Positions 52,519 to 61,716 of a stretch of DNA of 64,000 nt are shown here, one piece after another; the first letter of the stretch is position 1, and each line of letters begins with the position of its first letter. The position numbers and the translations under genes were made by a program. Below the pieces are notes generated by a model. The model searched no databases. It saw nothing but the letters and a program-made list of their open reading frames with translations, and was not told the DNA's origin. The DNA is from Aquabacterium fontiphilum (GTDB lineage: Bacteria > Pseudomonadota > Gammaproteobacteria > Burkholderiales > Burkholderiaceae_C): positions 62,001-126,000 of the forward strand of contig NZ_JAAAPN010000011.1 in NCBI RefSeq assembly GCF_009909205.1, read 5' to 3'.

Positions 52519-53382
52519 ATGTCCATCATCGTCAGCGAAGAACTCAAGGCCTACATCGACCCGCTCACGCCGGAAGAACACGACGCGCTGGAGCGCAGCC
52601 TGCTGGCTGAAGGCTGCCGCGACGCGCTGGTGCTGTGGGGCGACCTGCTGATCGACGGACACAACCGCTATGGCATCTGCCAGAAGCACGGCATCCCGTT
52701 CCAGACGGTGCAGCACCCCCACTTCAAGACGATGGACGACGTGCACCTGTGGATGATCGACCAGCATCTGGGGCGGCGCAGCGTGTCGGATTTCCAGCGC
52801 GGTGTGCTGGCGCTGCGCAAGCGCGAGATCCTGGCGCAGCGGCAGGCTCAGACGCAAACCCAGACGCACGGGCAGCCGACCGCGCCGCGTGCATCCGAAA
52901 CCGCCAGCGACGGCCAGCCGCTGGCACCCACGCGGCCCGATGAGGTGGCATCTGTCGCGACCTCATCACCGCTCAAGAGCCGCGCCGACATTGCACGTGC
53001 CGCGCGGCTGAGCGCCAACCAGGTGGTGCTGATCGAGAAGATCCAGACCCAGGCGGTGCCGGAGCTGGTCGCGGCCGTCAAACAAGGCACCATCAGCATC
53101 AACGCGGCTGCGGCCGTGGCCACCCTGCCGGCCGACGAGCAGAAGGCCGCCGCCATCGCCGGCAAGGACGAACTCAAGCAGCTCGCCAAGCGGGTGCGCG
53201 AAGTCAAGCGCAAGCCGTCGCCGGCTCAGGATACCGACGGGGCGACGGGCGAGACAGCAGCGCCGGAAGCCTCGGCGGCCGATGACCTGCTCACCCTGCG
53301 TGCGCAAGTGGCGGCGCTACGCGCGGAGAATGCAGCCTTGCGGGCCGAGCTGGCCGCGTTGAAGGCGCAAGCGGGCGTCTGA
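52519..53382 (+). CDS. ParB-like nuclease-domain protein with C-terminal coiled coil
   Basis: 287 residues. A ParB/RepB-like N-terminal domain (1-95) holds LLIDGHNRYGICQKHGIPF, the DGHxR box. A low-complexity Gln/Thr linker (105-150) follows, then an HTH-like helical region (SRADIARAARLSANQVVLIEK, about 155-215) and a heptad coiled coil at the end (LRAQVAALRAENAALRAELA). It resembles plasmid-type replication/partition regulators, but stands alone among housekeeping genes with neither ParA nor origin iterons. Start at ATG 52519; a GTG at 52504 is possible. Confidence 0.7.
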   Translation: MSIIVSEELKAYIDPLTPEEHDALERSLLAEGCRDALVLWGDLLIDGHNRYGICQKHGIPFQTVQHPHFKTMDDVHLWMIDQHLGRRSVSDFQRGVLALRKREILAQRQAQTQTQTHGQPTAPRASETASDGQPLAPTRPDEVASVATSSPLKSRADIARAARLSANQVVLIEKIQTQAVPELVAAVKQGTISINAAAAVATLPADEQKAAAIAGKDELKQLAKRVREVKRKPSPAQDTDGATGETAAPEASAADDLLTLRAQVAALRAENAALRAELAALKAQAGV

Positions 53383-53434
53383 AGACGTCCGAGCAGAGCG
53401 GCCACAAGCGGCCGCACCATGAGGCGACGGCCGT

Positions 53435-54130
53435 TCAGCGCGCCAGCTCGGCGCGCATGGCCTCGATCACGGCCTGATAGCTGGGCTGACCGAAGATGGC
53501 CGAGCCAGCCACGAAGGTGTCGGCCCCGGCGTCGGCCACGCGGCGGATGTTGTCGACCTTGATGCCGCCGTCGATTTCCAGGCGGATGTCCCGTCCTGTC
53601 TCTCGGTGATGTGCGTCGATGAGCTTGCGCACCTTCTCGCACTTGCGCAGCGTGCTGTCGATGAAGCTCTGGCCACCGAAGCCGGGGTTCACGCTCATCA
53701 GCAGCACCACATCGACCTTGTCGATCACCCACTCGAGCACGTCCACCGGTGTCGCCGGGTTGAACACCAGCCCGGCCTGGATGCCTTCGGCCTTGATGAG
53801 CTGCAGCGTGCGGTCGACGTGAGTGGAGGCGTCGGGGTGGAAGGTGACGATGTCCGCACCCGACTTGGCAAAGGCGGTGGCCAGCGCGTCGACCGGTTGC
53901 ACCATCAGGTGCACGTCAATGGGCACCGGCGTGCCGTCGGCCTTGACGCTGTGCTTGCGCAGCGCCTGGCACACCATGGGGCCGAAGGTCAGGTTGGGCA
54001 CGTAATGGTTGTCCATCACGTCGAAGTGGATCCAGTCGGCGCCCGCGTCGATCACGTTGCGCACCTCTTCGCCCAGACGGGCGAAGTCGGCAGAGAGGAT
54101 GCTGGGGGCGATGCGATAGGTGCGAGACAT
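53435..54130 (-). CDS. rpe: Ribulose-phosphate 3-epimerase
   Basis: 231 residues, TIM barrel. It interconverts ribulose-5-phosphate and xylulose-5-phosphate. Signatures: [17 protein letters not shown] at the N terminus, [17 protein letters not shown] with metal His and Asp, HLMV, and the phosphate loop GGIKVDN. The start at 54130 is the only sensible one. A hairpin and a -10 TAAAAT precede it. It follows phoD by 85 bp in the same direction. Confidence 0.97.
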   Translation of the reverse strand: MSRTYRIAPSILSADFARLGEEVRNVIDAGADWIHFDVMDNHYVPNLTFGPMVCQALRKHSVKADGTPVPIDVHLMVQPVDALATAFAKSGADIVTFHPDASTHVDRTLQLIKAEGIQAGLVFNPATPVDVLEWVIDKVDVVLLMSVNPGFGGQSFIDSTLRKCEKVRKLIDAHHRETGRDIRLEIDGGIKVDNIRRVADAGADTFVAGSAIFGQPSYQAVIEAMRAELAR

Positions 54131-54157
54131 GGACGAGCCTGCGAAATGCCAAGTGGG

Positions 54158-54209
54158 GCCGCCTGGGCGGCAAACCCCGCATTTTAGGAAAGTCCGGCCG
54201 ACCGCGCCA
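54158..54209 (-). promoter_or_regulatory. rpe promoter and 5' hairpin
   Basis: -10 TAAAAT (54181-54186), with a weak -35 TGGCGC (54204-54209) 17 bp upstream. The transcript would begin with a stem GCCGCC/GGCGGC (54158-54163 with 54166-54171), extended by GGG/CCC after a small bulge, probably protecting the 5' end. Confidence 0.45.
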
Positions 54210-54215
54210 CGCGCG

Positions 54216-55976
54216 TCAGTACCCTTGCGTGCTGTGCGACACGATCCACGGCAGGTAACGGGACTTGCGCTGCCGCGCGATGCAGCGGCGCGCCGTGGCC
54301 GGATCGGGGTTGTTCTTGTTCACCGCGTAGGCCACCCACTCGGCGTGGCTGTCGGTCAGCTCCAGCGTGGAGTAGCCCTGACGGTCGCTGTCGAAGAACT
54401 GCACATGGGGGTTGTTGACCCGCACGGCCGGCGCCGCCAGCCCTTGCATGAGGATCTGGCGCTGTGTCGGGTCGAGCTTGGCCGCCAGCATCTCGCCCAG
54501 GTTGGACGAGGTCACCGACGGCGTCATGAACTCGGCGCCCACGTAGTTGCCCAGATCCAGCGGGTTGAGGTTGGCGTAGTCGTGCTTGATGTGGCTGGAC
54601 ATGTAGGTGTGCAGGTCGCCCGTGACGACGACGAAGTCCTTGACCTTCGCCTCGCGCAAGGCCGCCGTCAGTGCACGCCGCTCGGCCGTGAAGCCGTCCC
54701 AGGCGTCGATGTTGAGCGGCGCAATCTGCGCGCCCAGAAAGGTGACAGCCAGACGCCCGAAAAAGGTCTGGTTGCCCAGGAGCTTCCAGCTGGCGCGCGA
54801 CTGTGTCAGGCCCTCGATCAGCCAGTCGCGCTGGCGCGCACCCAGCATGGTCTGCATCGGACCGTTGTAGCGCGTGCAGCCCAGGGGCACGTAGCGCTGG
54901 AAGACATCGCCCTCGCCGCAGGCGTGCGCGCTGCGGTAAGTGCGGTTGTCGATCATGAACAGATCCAGAAAGCCGCCGAACTGGAAGCGCCGATAGACCG
55001 ACAGCGCGTCGTGCGGGTGTGTCGCCTGGGCATTGAAGCGCACGCGCGCGGGCACATACTCGGACCAGGCTCGCTGCGAATCCAGCTTGAGCTGGCGCAG
55101 CAGCGCGGGGCTGTTGCCGTACTGCGGGTCGGTGGTGTAGGGGTGATCGGGTGCACCCAGCGTGTCACGGGCCGCGTCCCAATAGCTGTCGTTGGCGGTC
55201 TCGTGGTCATCGGGCACGCAGATGAAGGTGTGCCGCTCCATCGCCGCTTGCAGGTTCGGGTCGCTGCGGTAGCGGCGGTAGATGAAGCGGTAGTCGGCCA
55301 CGTCGAACGCCACCGTGCCGCCCGAGGGCAGCACCATGGTGCGATCGGCAAAGGGCAGGCTCTGGAAGCGCGGATCGCCAGCGGTTTCGTAGATGAAGTC
55401 GCCCAGGTGCAGCACGTAGTCAATGCTGTCGTCCTGCGCCAGGTGGCGCAGTGCGGCGTAGTAGCCGTTGGTGTAGTCCTGACACGTCAGCAGGCCGAAC
55501 TTCAGGCGGCGCAGCGCGTTGCTGGCTTGGGGCAGCGTGCGGCAACGACCGGTGCGGCTGACGGTGCCGTCGTAGATGAAGCGGTAGTGATAAGGCCCGC
55601 CCGACAGCGTCTCGGGCAGGTGACCGTCGAGGTCGATCTTGATGGTGTGGTCGCGCTCGGGTGTGATCTCGTGCGGCTCGATGCGGGCTTGCAGCAGCAA
55701 GGTCTGAAAGCCGGCATCGAGGGCCACCTGCACAAACAGCGGCTCGCCGGGCCGCACGGCATCGGGGCTCAGGTGCGTCCACAGGATCACCCCCGTGGCG
55801 CTGGGGTCGCCCGAGGCCACGGACAGGTCGAACACGCGGGCCGAGTCGGTGCGCAGGCCGCGGGTGTCCAGGGGCTGGCGCCCCAGGTTGAGCCATTCAA
55901 CGGCCTGGGCATGCCAGGTGACGAACAGGCCGCTGGCAGCGGTGCCAGCAGCGGTAAGAAATCGACGGCGGTCCAT
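54216..55976 (-). CDS. phoD: PhoD-type alkaline phosphatase, Tat-exported
   Basis: 586 residues. Twin-arginine signal [16 protein letters not shown], then the PhoD N-terminal Ig-like domain and the metallophosphatase domain: [18 protein letters not shown], and [14 protein letters not shown] near the C terminus. PhoD enzymes are calcium- and iron-dependent phosphodi- and monoesterases in the periplasm. The ATG at 55976 follows GAGGAG by 7 nt and gives the Tat motif at the right distance; an in-frame start at 56015 would bury it. No Pho box was recognised upstream. Confidence 0.92.
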   Translation of the reverse strand: MDRRRFLTAAGTAASGLFVTWHAQAVEWLNLGRQPLDTRGLRTDSARVFDLSVASGDPSATGVILWTHLSPDAVRPGEPLFVQVALDAGFQTLLLQARIEPHEITPERDHTIKIDLDGHLPETLSGGPYHYRFIYDGTVSRTGRCRTLPQASNALRRLKFGLLTCQDYTNGYYAALRHLAQDDSIDYVLHLGDFIYETAGDPRFQSLPFADRTMVLPSGGTVAFDVADYRFIYRRYRSDPNLQAAMERHTFICVPDDHETANDSYWDAARDTLGAPDHPYTTDPQYGNSPALLRQLKLDSQRAWSEYVPARVRFNAQATHPHDALSVYRRFQFGGFLDLFMIDNRTYRSAHACGEGDVFQRYVPLGCTRYNGPMQTMLGARQRDWLIEGLTQSRASWKLLGNQTFFGRLAVTFLGAQIAPLNIDAWDGFTAERRALTAALREAKVKDFVVVTGDLHTYMSSHIKHDYANLNPLDLGNYVGAEFMTPSVTSSNLGEMLAAKLDPTQRQILMQGLAAPAVRVNNPHVQFFDSDRQGYSTLELTDSHAEWVAYAVNKNNPDPATARRCIARQRKSRYLPWIVSHSTQGY

Positions 55977-56131
55977 GGGGTGTCTCCTCGGTGATCGGGG
56001 CTTCAGCCGTGCCACAGCGGGTTGCAGCGGGGTTGCGGCCGCCCGCGATGGTGGCGACCTTGCATGACATCCCCATGAAGCGCTGGGGTATGCACGTCGT
56101 CGTTTCAGACCATTTGCCTAGAATGCACTGG

Positions 56132-56506
56132 ATGAGCCAAGCCAGATTCAGCTGCTCGGTGCAGCCCAGTTACCTCGAAGAACAGAGCAACCCGGCCGCG
56201 AACGAGTACGCGTTTGCCTACACGGTCACCATCGTCAATGCCGGCGAGGTGCCGGCCCAGCTCGTCGGCCGGCACTGGGTGATCACCGACAGCGCCGGCC
56301 AGGTGCAGGAAGTGCGTGGCCTGGGCGTTGTGGGTAAACAGCCCTTCCTGAAGCCCGGCGAGCGCTTCGAGTACACCAGCTGGACCCGTCTGGCCACGCC
56401 CCACGGCGTCATGGAAGGCACCTATTTCTGCATGACCGAAGATGCGCGCGCCTTCGAGACCCCGATCGCGCCCTTCGTGCTGGGCCGCCCCCAGTCGCTG
56501 CACTGA
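56132..56506 (+). CDS. apaG: ApaG protein
   Basis: 124 residues, a single fibronectin III-like beta sandwich. Typical features: EYAFAYTVTIVNAGEVPAQLVGRHWVITD, VRGLGVVGKQPFLKPGERFEYTSW and VMEGTYFCM. Its absence in E. coli affects cobalt resistance and magnesium efflux, but the molecular role is unclear. Start at 56132 (MSQARFS) matches family N termini; many in-frame ATGs upstream give no conserved sequence. Two bp from the gcr start, so cotranscribed with it. Confidence 0.93.
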   Translation: MSQARFSCSVQPSYLEEQSNPAANEYAFAYTVTIVNAGEVPAQLVGRHWVITDSAGQVQEVRGLGVVGKQPFLKPGERFEYTSWTRLATPHGVMEGTYFCMTEDARAFETPIAPFVLGRPQSLH

Positions 56507-56508
56507 GC

Positions 56509-58671
56509 ATGGGGTACCTGACCCGCTGGCTGGCGCCGCTGACGCGCCGCCCCTGGTGGCCGCGCCCGGGCAACGGTCTGGCCCTGGAGCCGTTTCTCGA
56601 CGAAGCCGAGCGCTGCGACTGCCAGGTCGAACGCCACATCTGGCTGATCCGTCTGATCGACTGGATCCGCCGGGGCGAACCCACCAGCGGCACGCAGCTG
56701 GTGCTGCGGCTGCTGGAGCAGCATCCCGAGCGCAGGGCACGCGTCGTGCGGCTGCTGGCCGAATTCTGGCGCGAGGTCGATGTGGCGGCCCTGCTGGCCG
56801 ACTATGGCTTCCCTCCGCGCACCGCCTTTCTGAACGAGTTGGGCGAACGGCTGCGGCGGCGCATGCTGCCGATGACACCCGAAACCATGGACCTGGGTGC
56901 GCTGTTCCACCAATTGTTCGGCGACCCTGACGACGCGCAATGGCTCAGCGCACTGGATGACGACACCCTGGCCAGGCTGACTGCGCTGTGGCAGGAGGTG
57001 ATGGACGCGGTGGCGCAGCATGAGCGCGTCGATCAGCCGCTGGGCTGGCGCGAGCCGTTCTTCGATGCCATGTTCTACCTGGCCACGCAGATCCGCGGCA
57101 CCGGCTTCTCCCCTGCCTTCCGCTCGCGCATGGGCATGCGACTGGATGCCGACTTCGAGGCGGAGCTGCTGGCTGCCGAGCGCCGATCGCACGACGAAAG
57201 CGTGCGCCAGGCCTTTCGGCAGCTCGGCCAGGTGACCGAGCGCGTGCACGACATCGCGCTGGCCCATGTGCAGGCAGGTGGCCGCGCCGGCCACTGGCCC
57301 ACAGCCCTGCTGCATGAAGCCCAGTACCTGCGCCTGCTGCTGGACCGCTGTGCCCAAGGCGCACGTGGCCTGCATGGCCACCTGGAAGAGCACGGCATCT
57401 CGGTGGACCTCGTGTTCCAGATCGACCAGCTGTGCGAGCGCTGTCGGCGGCTGGAGATGCTGCTGGACGTGGCCCTGGCGCCTCAACCCGGGGGCGCCCT
57501 GCGCCATCTGCTGATCGTGCTGGTCGAGGTGGGCGAACGCCGCCGAAGCGTACGGGCGTTGTTCCGCCAGCACACCTCGCAGCTGGCCCGCAAGGTGGCC
57601 GAACGCAGTGCAGAAACCGGCGAGCAGTACATCACCCGCACGCGGGCCGAGTACACGACCATGCTCAAGCGGGCCTGCGGCGGCGGCGCGGTGATGGCGG
57701 TCACCACCTACCTGAAGTTCGGCATCGCCGCACTGGCCTTGTCGCCCTTCTGGCTGGGCATGGCGGCAGGCCTGAACTATGCGACCAGCTTCGTGCTGAT
57801 CCAGCTGCTGCACTTCACAGTGGCAACCAAGCAGCCTGCCATGACGGCACCGGCCATGGCCGCGCGGCTGTCCAACCTGCATGAGGACGAGGCAGTGGAG
57901 AGGTTTGTCGATGAAGTGGCCAACCTCATCCGATCTCAGGTCGCCGGCATCGTGGGCAACATGGTGGCCGTGGCGCCCCTCGTGTTCGGGGCGCAGTGGC
58001 TGAGCTGGTGGCTGACGGACGCCCCCGCCATCAGCGCGGAAACGGCCCGCTACGTGCTGAACAACCTGACGCTGCTGGGCCCCACGCTGTTCTTTGCCGC
58101 CTTCACCGGCGTGCTGCTGTTTGCCTCCAGCATGATTGCCGGCTGGACGGAGAACGCCTTCGTGCTGCACAAGCTCGACAGCGCGCTGCGCTGGAATCCC
58201 CACATCCGCGCCTGGGTGGGCGTGGCGCGGGCCACGCGCTGGGCACAGTGGTGGCGCAAGAACATTTCCGGCTTGGCTGCCAACATCTCGCTGGGGTTCA
58301 TGCTGGGGGTGGTGCCCGTGGTGGCCAGCTTCCTGGCGCTGCCGCTGGATGTGCGCCACGTGACGCTGTCGACCGGCCAGGTGGCGGCCGCGCTGGGCGC
58401 ACTCGGTTGGGACGTGCTCCACCAACCGGGCTTCTGGTGGTGTGTCGTGGCCTTGCCGCTGACGGGGCTGCTCAACGTGGCTGTGAGCTTCACGCTGGCG
58501 CTGCGCGTGGCCATGCGTTCGCGCGGTGTCAAGGTCAAGGATCGGGCCCGGTTGCGCGCCGCCATCTGGCGCCGGGCACGGCGTCAGCCCTTCAGCTTCG
58601 TGTGGCCGCCGCGCTCGGCGCCTTCGTCCGTCGAGGCGGTGCCGCCGTCGGGGCCGTCTTCATCGGCCTGA
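56509..58671 (+). CDS. Gcr-family protein annotated as site-specific recombinase
   Basis: 720 residues. The family (site-specific recombinase, Gcr) is common in betaproteobacteria, commonly after apaG as here. The N-terminal 330 residues are helical and soluble, the remainder has about six hydrophobic helices (e.g. YLKFGIAALALSPFWLGMAAG, FFAAFTGVLLFASSMIAG and SLGFMLGVVPVVASFLAL). I see no tyrosine- or serine-recombinase catalytic motif, so the family name should not be taken as a function. A membrane protein of unknown role is the safer reading. Start ATG follows the apaG stop by 2 bp. Confidence 0.85.
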   Translation: MGYLTRWLAPLTRRPWWPRPGNGLALEPFLDEAERCDCQVERHIWLIRLIDWIRRGEPTSGTQLVLRLLEQHPERRARVVRLLAEFWREVDVAALLADYGFPPRTAFLNELGERLRRRMLPMTPETMDLGALFHQLFGDPDDAQWLSALDDDTLARLTALWQEVMDAVAQHERVDQPLGWREPFFDAMFYLATQIRGTGFSPAFRSRMGMRLDADFEAELLAAERRSHDESVRQAFRQLGQVTERVHDIALAHVQAGGRAGHWPTALLHEAQYLRLLLDRCAQGARGLHGHLEEHGISVDLVFQIDQLCERCRRLEMLLDVALAPQPGGALRHLLIVLVEVGERRRSVRALFRQHTSQLARKVAERSAETGEQYITRTRAEYTTMLKRACGGGAVMAVTTYLKFGIAALALSPFWLGMAAGLNYATSFVLIQLLHFTVATKQPAMTAPAMAARLSNLHEDEAVERFVDEVANLIRSQVAGIVGNMVAVAPLVFGAQWLSWWLTDAPAISAETARYVLNNLTLLGPTLFFAAFTGVLLFASSMIAGWTENAFVLHKLDSALRWNPHIRAWVGVARATRWAQWWRKNISGLAANISLGFMLGVVPVVASFLALPLDVRHVTLSTGQVAAALGALGWDVLHQPGFWWCVVALPLTGLLNVAVSFTLALRVAMRSRGVKVKDRARLRAAIWRRARRQPFSFVWPPRSAPSSVEAVPPSGPSSSA

Positions 58672-58781
58672 GGCTCGTCGACCACCGGCTCGCCGTTGCG
58701 GCGACCCGAGAACATCGTCCACCAGACCAGGAACAGCAGAACGGCCAACGCGGCCATGGCTTCCAGCACAATCAACCACAT
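58584..58781 (-). CDS. Possible small single-pass membrane protein, antisense to gcr end
   Basis: 65 residues: one membrane helix (WLIVLEAMAALAVLLFLVWW) followed by a basic spot (SGRRNGE) and an acidic tail (DEPQADEDGPDG), a plausible small-protein plan. It overlaps the last 88 bp of gcr on the other strand. Its ATG and the mltA ATG share the same CATG (58779-58782), head to head, so one of them may start elsewhere. No strong ribosome binding site (GGAAAG is 14 nt off). Coding status uncertain. Confidence 0.45.
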   Translation of the reverse strand: MWLIVLEAMAALAVLLFLVWWTMFSGRRNGEPVVDEPQADEDGPDGGTASTDEGAERGGHTKLKG

Positions 58782-60039
58782 GACGTCTGTCGATCTTTCC
58801 AGCAACGGGTTGGCCGGCCTGCGCCGGTTTGCGGGCCTCGCGGCCATGTTGGCGATTGTAGGAATGCTGCACGGCTGCGGCAGCATGATGCCCCCACCAC
58901 CACCACCTGAATTGCCCCGCACCGCACCAGCCCCCGTGCCAGCGCCTGCACCGAGCGCGAGCAGCACCACCGTGCAGCGACCCAAGTCGCAGTGGGTGGC
59001 TGTGGACTGGCAGGATCTGCCCGGCTGGGACATTGATGCCGCCGGCGACTGGTGGCCCGCGCTGCACCGTGGCTGCGTCCGACCCGCCGCGGCCTGGCAA
59101 GGCCTGTGCGCAGAGGTGCGCCGGCTCGGGTCAGATTGGGGTGCCAAGGTGGGCGACGGTTTCGTCCGGCAATGGCTGCAGAGCCAGTTGCGGCCGTGGC
59201 GCGTGGTGGGGCTGGAAGGTCAGCCCACGGGCTTGCTGACAGGCTACTTTGAGCCCTTGCTGGACGGCCGCCGCCAGCCCGGCGGTCGACACATCCATCC
59301 GCTTTACCGGGCACCGGCAGATTTGCAGACCCGTCGCCCCCACTACACCCGCGCGGAAGTCGAAACCCTGCCCGAAGCGCGGGCGGCGGTTCTGGGGCGT
59401 GAGATCGTCTACCTCGCTGACCCGCTGGACGTGCTGCTCATCCAGGTACAGGGATCGGGCCGGATCCGGCTGCTCGACGAACCGGATGCACGGGGCCAGC
59501 CGCGCGTGGTGCGCATGGCCTTTGGCGGGCACAACGACCAGCCCTATGTGTCGGTCGCGCGGTGGCTGGTGGACCAGGGGGCGTTCACGCTGGAGCAGGC
59601 GTCCTGGCAGGCGATCCGGGCGTGGGCGGACCAGAACCCAGGCCGCGTGGCCGAGATGATGCGCGCCAACCCCCGCATGGTGTACTTCCGTGAAGAAGCC
59701 CTGACGGACCCCGAGGCCGGCCCCAGCGGGGCACAAGGTGTCCCGCTGACCCCCACGCGCTCGATTGCCGTGGACCGCGACAGCATCCCGCTGGGGACAC
59801 CTGTGTGGCTGGACAGCACGCTGCCCCAGCCCTGGACTGCGGTCGCGCAGGCACCCAGGCCACTGCGTCGGCTGGTCATGGCACAGGACACGGGCGGCGC
59901 CATCCTGGGCGCGGTGCGGGCCGATTTCTTCTGGGGTTGGGGCGACGACGCACTGGCTTCGGCAGGTCGCACCAAGCAGCCGCTGGCCATGTGGGCCCTG
60001 TGGCCAGCCGGCAGCATGCCGCCCGGCCAGCTGCGTTGA
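58780..60039 (+). CDS. mltA: Membrane-bound lytic murein transglycosylase A
   Basis: 419 residues. Lipoprotein with lipobox LHGC near residue 34, a Pro-rich linker (PPPPPP), then the MltA domain with GLLTGYFEPLLDG and IQVQGSGRIRL, and a C-terminal 3D domain with the catalytic Asp in MAQDTGGAILGAVRADFF. It cleaves peptidoglycan glycan strands. The start is not certain: ATG 58780 or 58756, neither with a good site. Confidence 0.92.
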   Translation: MTSVDLSSNGLAGLRRFAGLAAMLAIVGMLHGCGSMMPPPPPPELPRTAPAPVPAPAPSASSTTVQRPKSQWVAVDWQDLPGWDIDAAGDWWPALHRGCVRPAAAWQGLCAEVRRLGSDWGAKVGDGFVRQWLQSQLRPWRVVGLEGQPTGLLTGYFEPLLDGRRQPGGRHIHPLYRAPADLQTRRPHYTRAEVETLPEARAAVLGREIVYLADPLDVLLIQVQGSGRIRLLDEPDARGQPRVVRMAFGGHNDQPYVSVARWLVDQGAFTLEQASWQAIRAWADQNPGRVAEMMRANPRMVYFREEALTDPEAGPSGAQGVPLTPTRSIAVDRDSIPLGTPVWLDSTLPQPWTAVAQAPRPLRRLVMAQDTGGAILGAVRADFFWGWGDDALASAGRTKQPLAMWALWPAGSMPPGQLR

Positions 60040-60058
60040 CTGTCCGACGGCCGCGCTG

Positions 60059-60100
60059 TCATGTTCTGTTCATGCAGGCCTGCGCGTGGGTCTGGATAAT
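60059..60100 (+). promoter_or_regulatory. Promoter of the two-component operon with two 11-bp-phased TCATG repeats
   Basis: TCATG at 60059 and again at 60070, exactly 11 bp apart, the second overlapping the place of the -35. The -10 is GATAAT (60095-60100), five bases before the kinase ATG at 60106, so the mRNA may be leaderless. The TCATG core matches four of the six phased units upstream of the secreted protein gene at 63003 only in part (two exact), suggesting the same regulator. Confidence 0.5.
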
Positions 60101-60105
60101 GGGCC

Positions 60106-61716
60106 ATGTTCCGTCGTCGTCTGCACCTGGCCCTGGGTAGTCTGGCTGTGGCCGCCTTGCTGCAAGGTGGTGTGAGCTGGTGGGCCATTCGCGAGGCAGG
60201 CCAACAGGTCGTACGCGGGCGCGTGGCCGCAGACATCCAGAACGGCTTTCTGGCCCTGTCGGCGGCGAAGGCACGCCTGCGCGTCTGGGCCGCAGAAGCC
60301 ACGCTCGACGGCTCGGCCGATCCGCAACGCCGTGTGCAGCTGCTGCAAGAGATGCACCGCATCCTTCAGGACCTGCAAACCCTCACCGAGACGGCGCAGA
60401 ACATGCTGCCCGATGATGCCGAATCGGCCGCAGAGCAACGCGCCCGCCGCGAGACGCTGCAGGTGCTCGCGCTGCATCTGGTCAGACTCAAACAGGTGGT
60501 GGATGATCCGGTCGAGCCAGGCAGCGCGATGGATCGGCGCGCGACCTGGCACCGACTCAACCAGGCCTTCGACACGGTCGAAGGCCGCGACCTGCGGGCC
60601 GTTCTGGCACAGGGGGTCCAGCGTGAACGCGAGGCGGTCGAGCGCAAGCGAGCCGCTGCCGACCGCTCACTGATGCTGGTTCAGACCTTCGCCACCGGTG
60701 CCACGCTCGCGCTCGCGCTGGCCGCCATGCTGGCCAGCGTGGCCTTCAGCCGAGGGCTGCGACGGCCGCTCGATGCGCTCAAGGCAGGCGCCACCGCGCT
60801 GGAGAGCGGCGACCTCCGCCATCGTGTGGCCTACCAGCACAACGACGAGTTCGGCGAGTTTGCGCGCACCATGAACCGCTTGGCCGAAGAGCTGGAGCGC
60901 CACCGCGCGCGCGAGTTGCATGCGCGGCACGAGCTTGAAGAGCAGGTTCAGGAGCGCACGTCCGCGCTGCAGGACGCCTTGCAGGCCGTCCAGCGCTCGG
61001 ACGCACGCCGCCGCCAGTTGCTGGCCGACGTGAGCCACGAGCTGCGCACCCCCGCCACCGCGATTCGCGGTGAAGCCGAGATCGCGCTACGGGGCGCGAC
61101 CAAATCCGCCGACGACTACCGCGAAGCACTGCGCCAGATTGCCGACGCAGCCACCCACTTGGGCAAGGTGATCGATGACCTCCTGACGCTGGCCAGAGTG
61201 GAAACCGACAACCTGCCGCTGCGCAGCACGCCTGTGGATGCGTGCCGGCCGCTGGACGAGGCCTGCGACCAAGCGCGGGCCGCAGCCGAGCGCCGCGGCA
61301 TCCGGCTGAGACGCAGCGGCGCCGTCACATCGGCGCCCGTCCTGGGCGATGCATCCAGATTGCGCCAGGTGTTTTCCATCCTGCTGGACAACGCCGTGCA
61401 GTACAGCCAGTCGGGCACCACCGTCGACGTGATGCTGCACGCGGTGGCCCTGCCAGATGGGCACCAGGGCTGGGAGGTGCGCATACAGGATCAAGGCATC
61501 GGCATCTCGCCACAGGAGTTGCCGCACGTGATGAGTCGACACTTCCGGGGTGAAGACGCAGCAAGGATGGCCGCCGGCGGGCTGGGCCTGGGATTGAGTC
61601 TGGCGCAAGGCATCGTACGCGCGCACGGCGGGTGGCTGGATCTGGACAGCACGCCGGGCAGCGGCACCGAGGCGCGCGTCATCCTGCCCGGCTTGCAGGA
61701 GGGGCGAGCGACATGA
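60106..61716 (+). CDS. Membrane sensor histidine kinase with HAMP domain
   Basis: 536 residues. Two membrane helices (about 8-28 and 190-213) enclose a helical periplasmic sensor of about 160 residues. HAMP (215-270), a short coiled coil, HisKA with His311 in LLADVSHELRTPATAI, and the ATPase domain (about 405-530) with LLDNAVQYSQ, DQGIGIS and GGLGLGLSLAQGIV. It overlaps the regulator gene by 4 bp (ATGA). Its signal is unknown. Repeats shared with the gene at 62437-63003 suggest that the latter is a target. Confidence 0.93.
   Translation: MFRRRLHLALGSLAVAALLQGGVSWWAIREAGQQVVRGRVAADIQNGFLALSAAKARLRVWAAEATLDGSADPQRRVQLLQEMHRILQDLQTLTETAQNMLPDDAESAAEQRARRETLQVLALHLVRLKQVVDDPVEPGSAMDRRATWHRLNQAFDTVEGRDLRAVLAQGVQREREAVERKRAAADRSLMLVQTFATGATLALALAAMLASVAFSRGLRRPLDALKAGATALESGDLRHRVAYQHNDEFGEFARTMNRLAEELERHRARELHARHELEEQVQERTSALQDALQAVQRSDARRRQLLADVSHELRTPATAIRGEAEIALRGATKSADDYREALRQIADAATHLGKVIDDLLTLARVETDNLPLRSTPVDACRPLDEACDQARAAAERRGIRLRRSGAVTSAPVLGDASRLRQVFSILLDNAVQYSQSGTTVDVMLHAVALPDGHQGWEVRIQDQGIGISPQELPHVMSRHFRGEDAARMAAGGLGLGLSLAQGIVRAHGGWLDLDSTPGSGTEARVILPGLQEGRAT

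Noticed and set aside
52519-53382. ParB-like gene as sign of an integrated plasmid
   Set aside because: No ParA, replication gene, iterons or flanking repeats are visible, and base composition is like that of the neighbours.
56509-58671. Gcr gene as evidence of a mobile element
   Set aside because: No recombinase motif, no attachment repeats or tRNA disruption, and the apaG-gcr neighbourhood is ordinary for this group.
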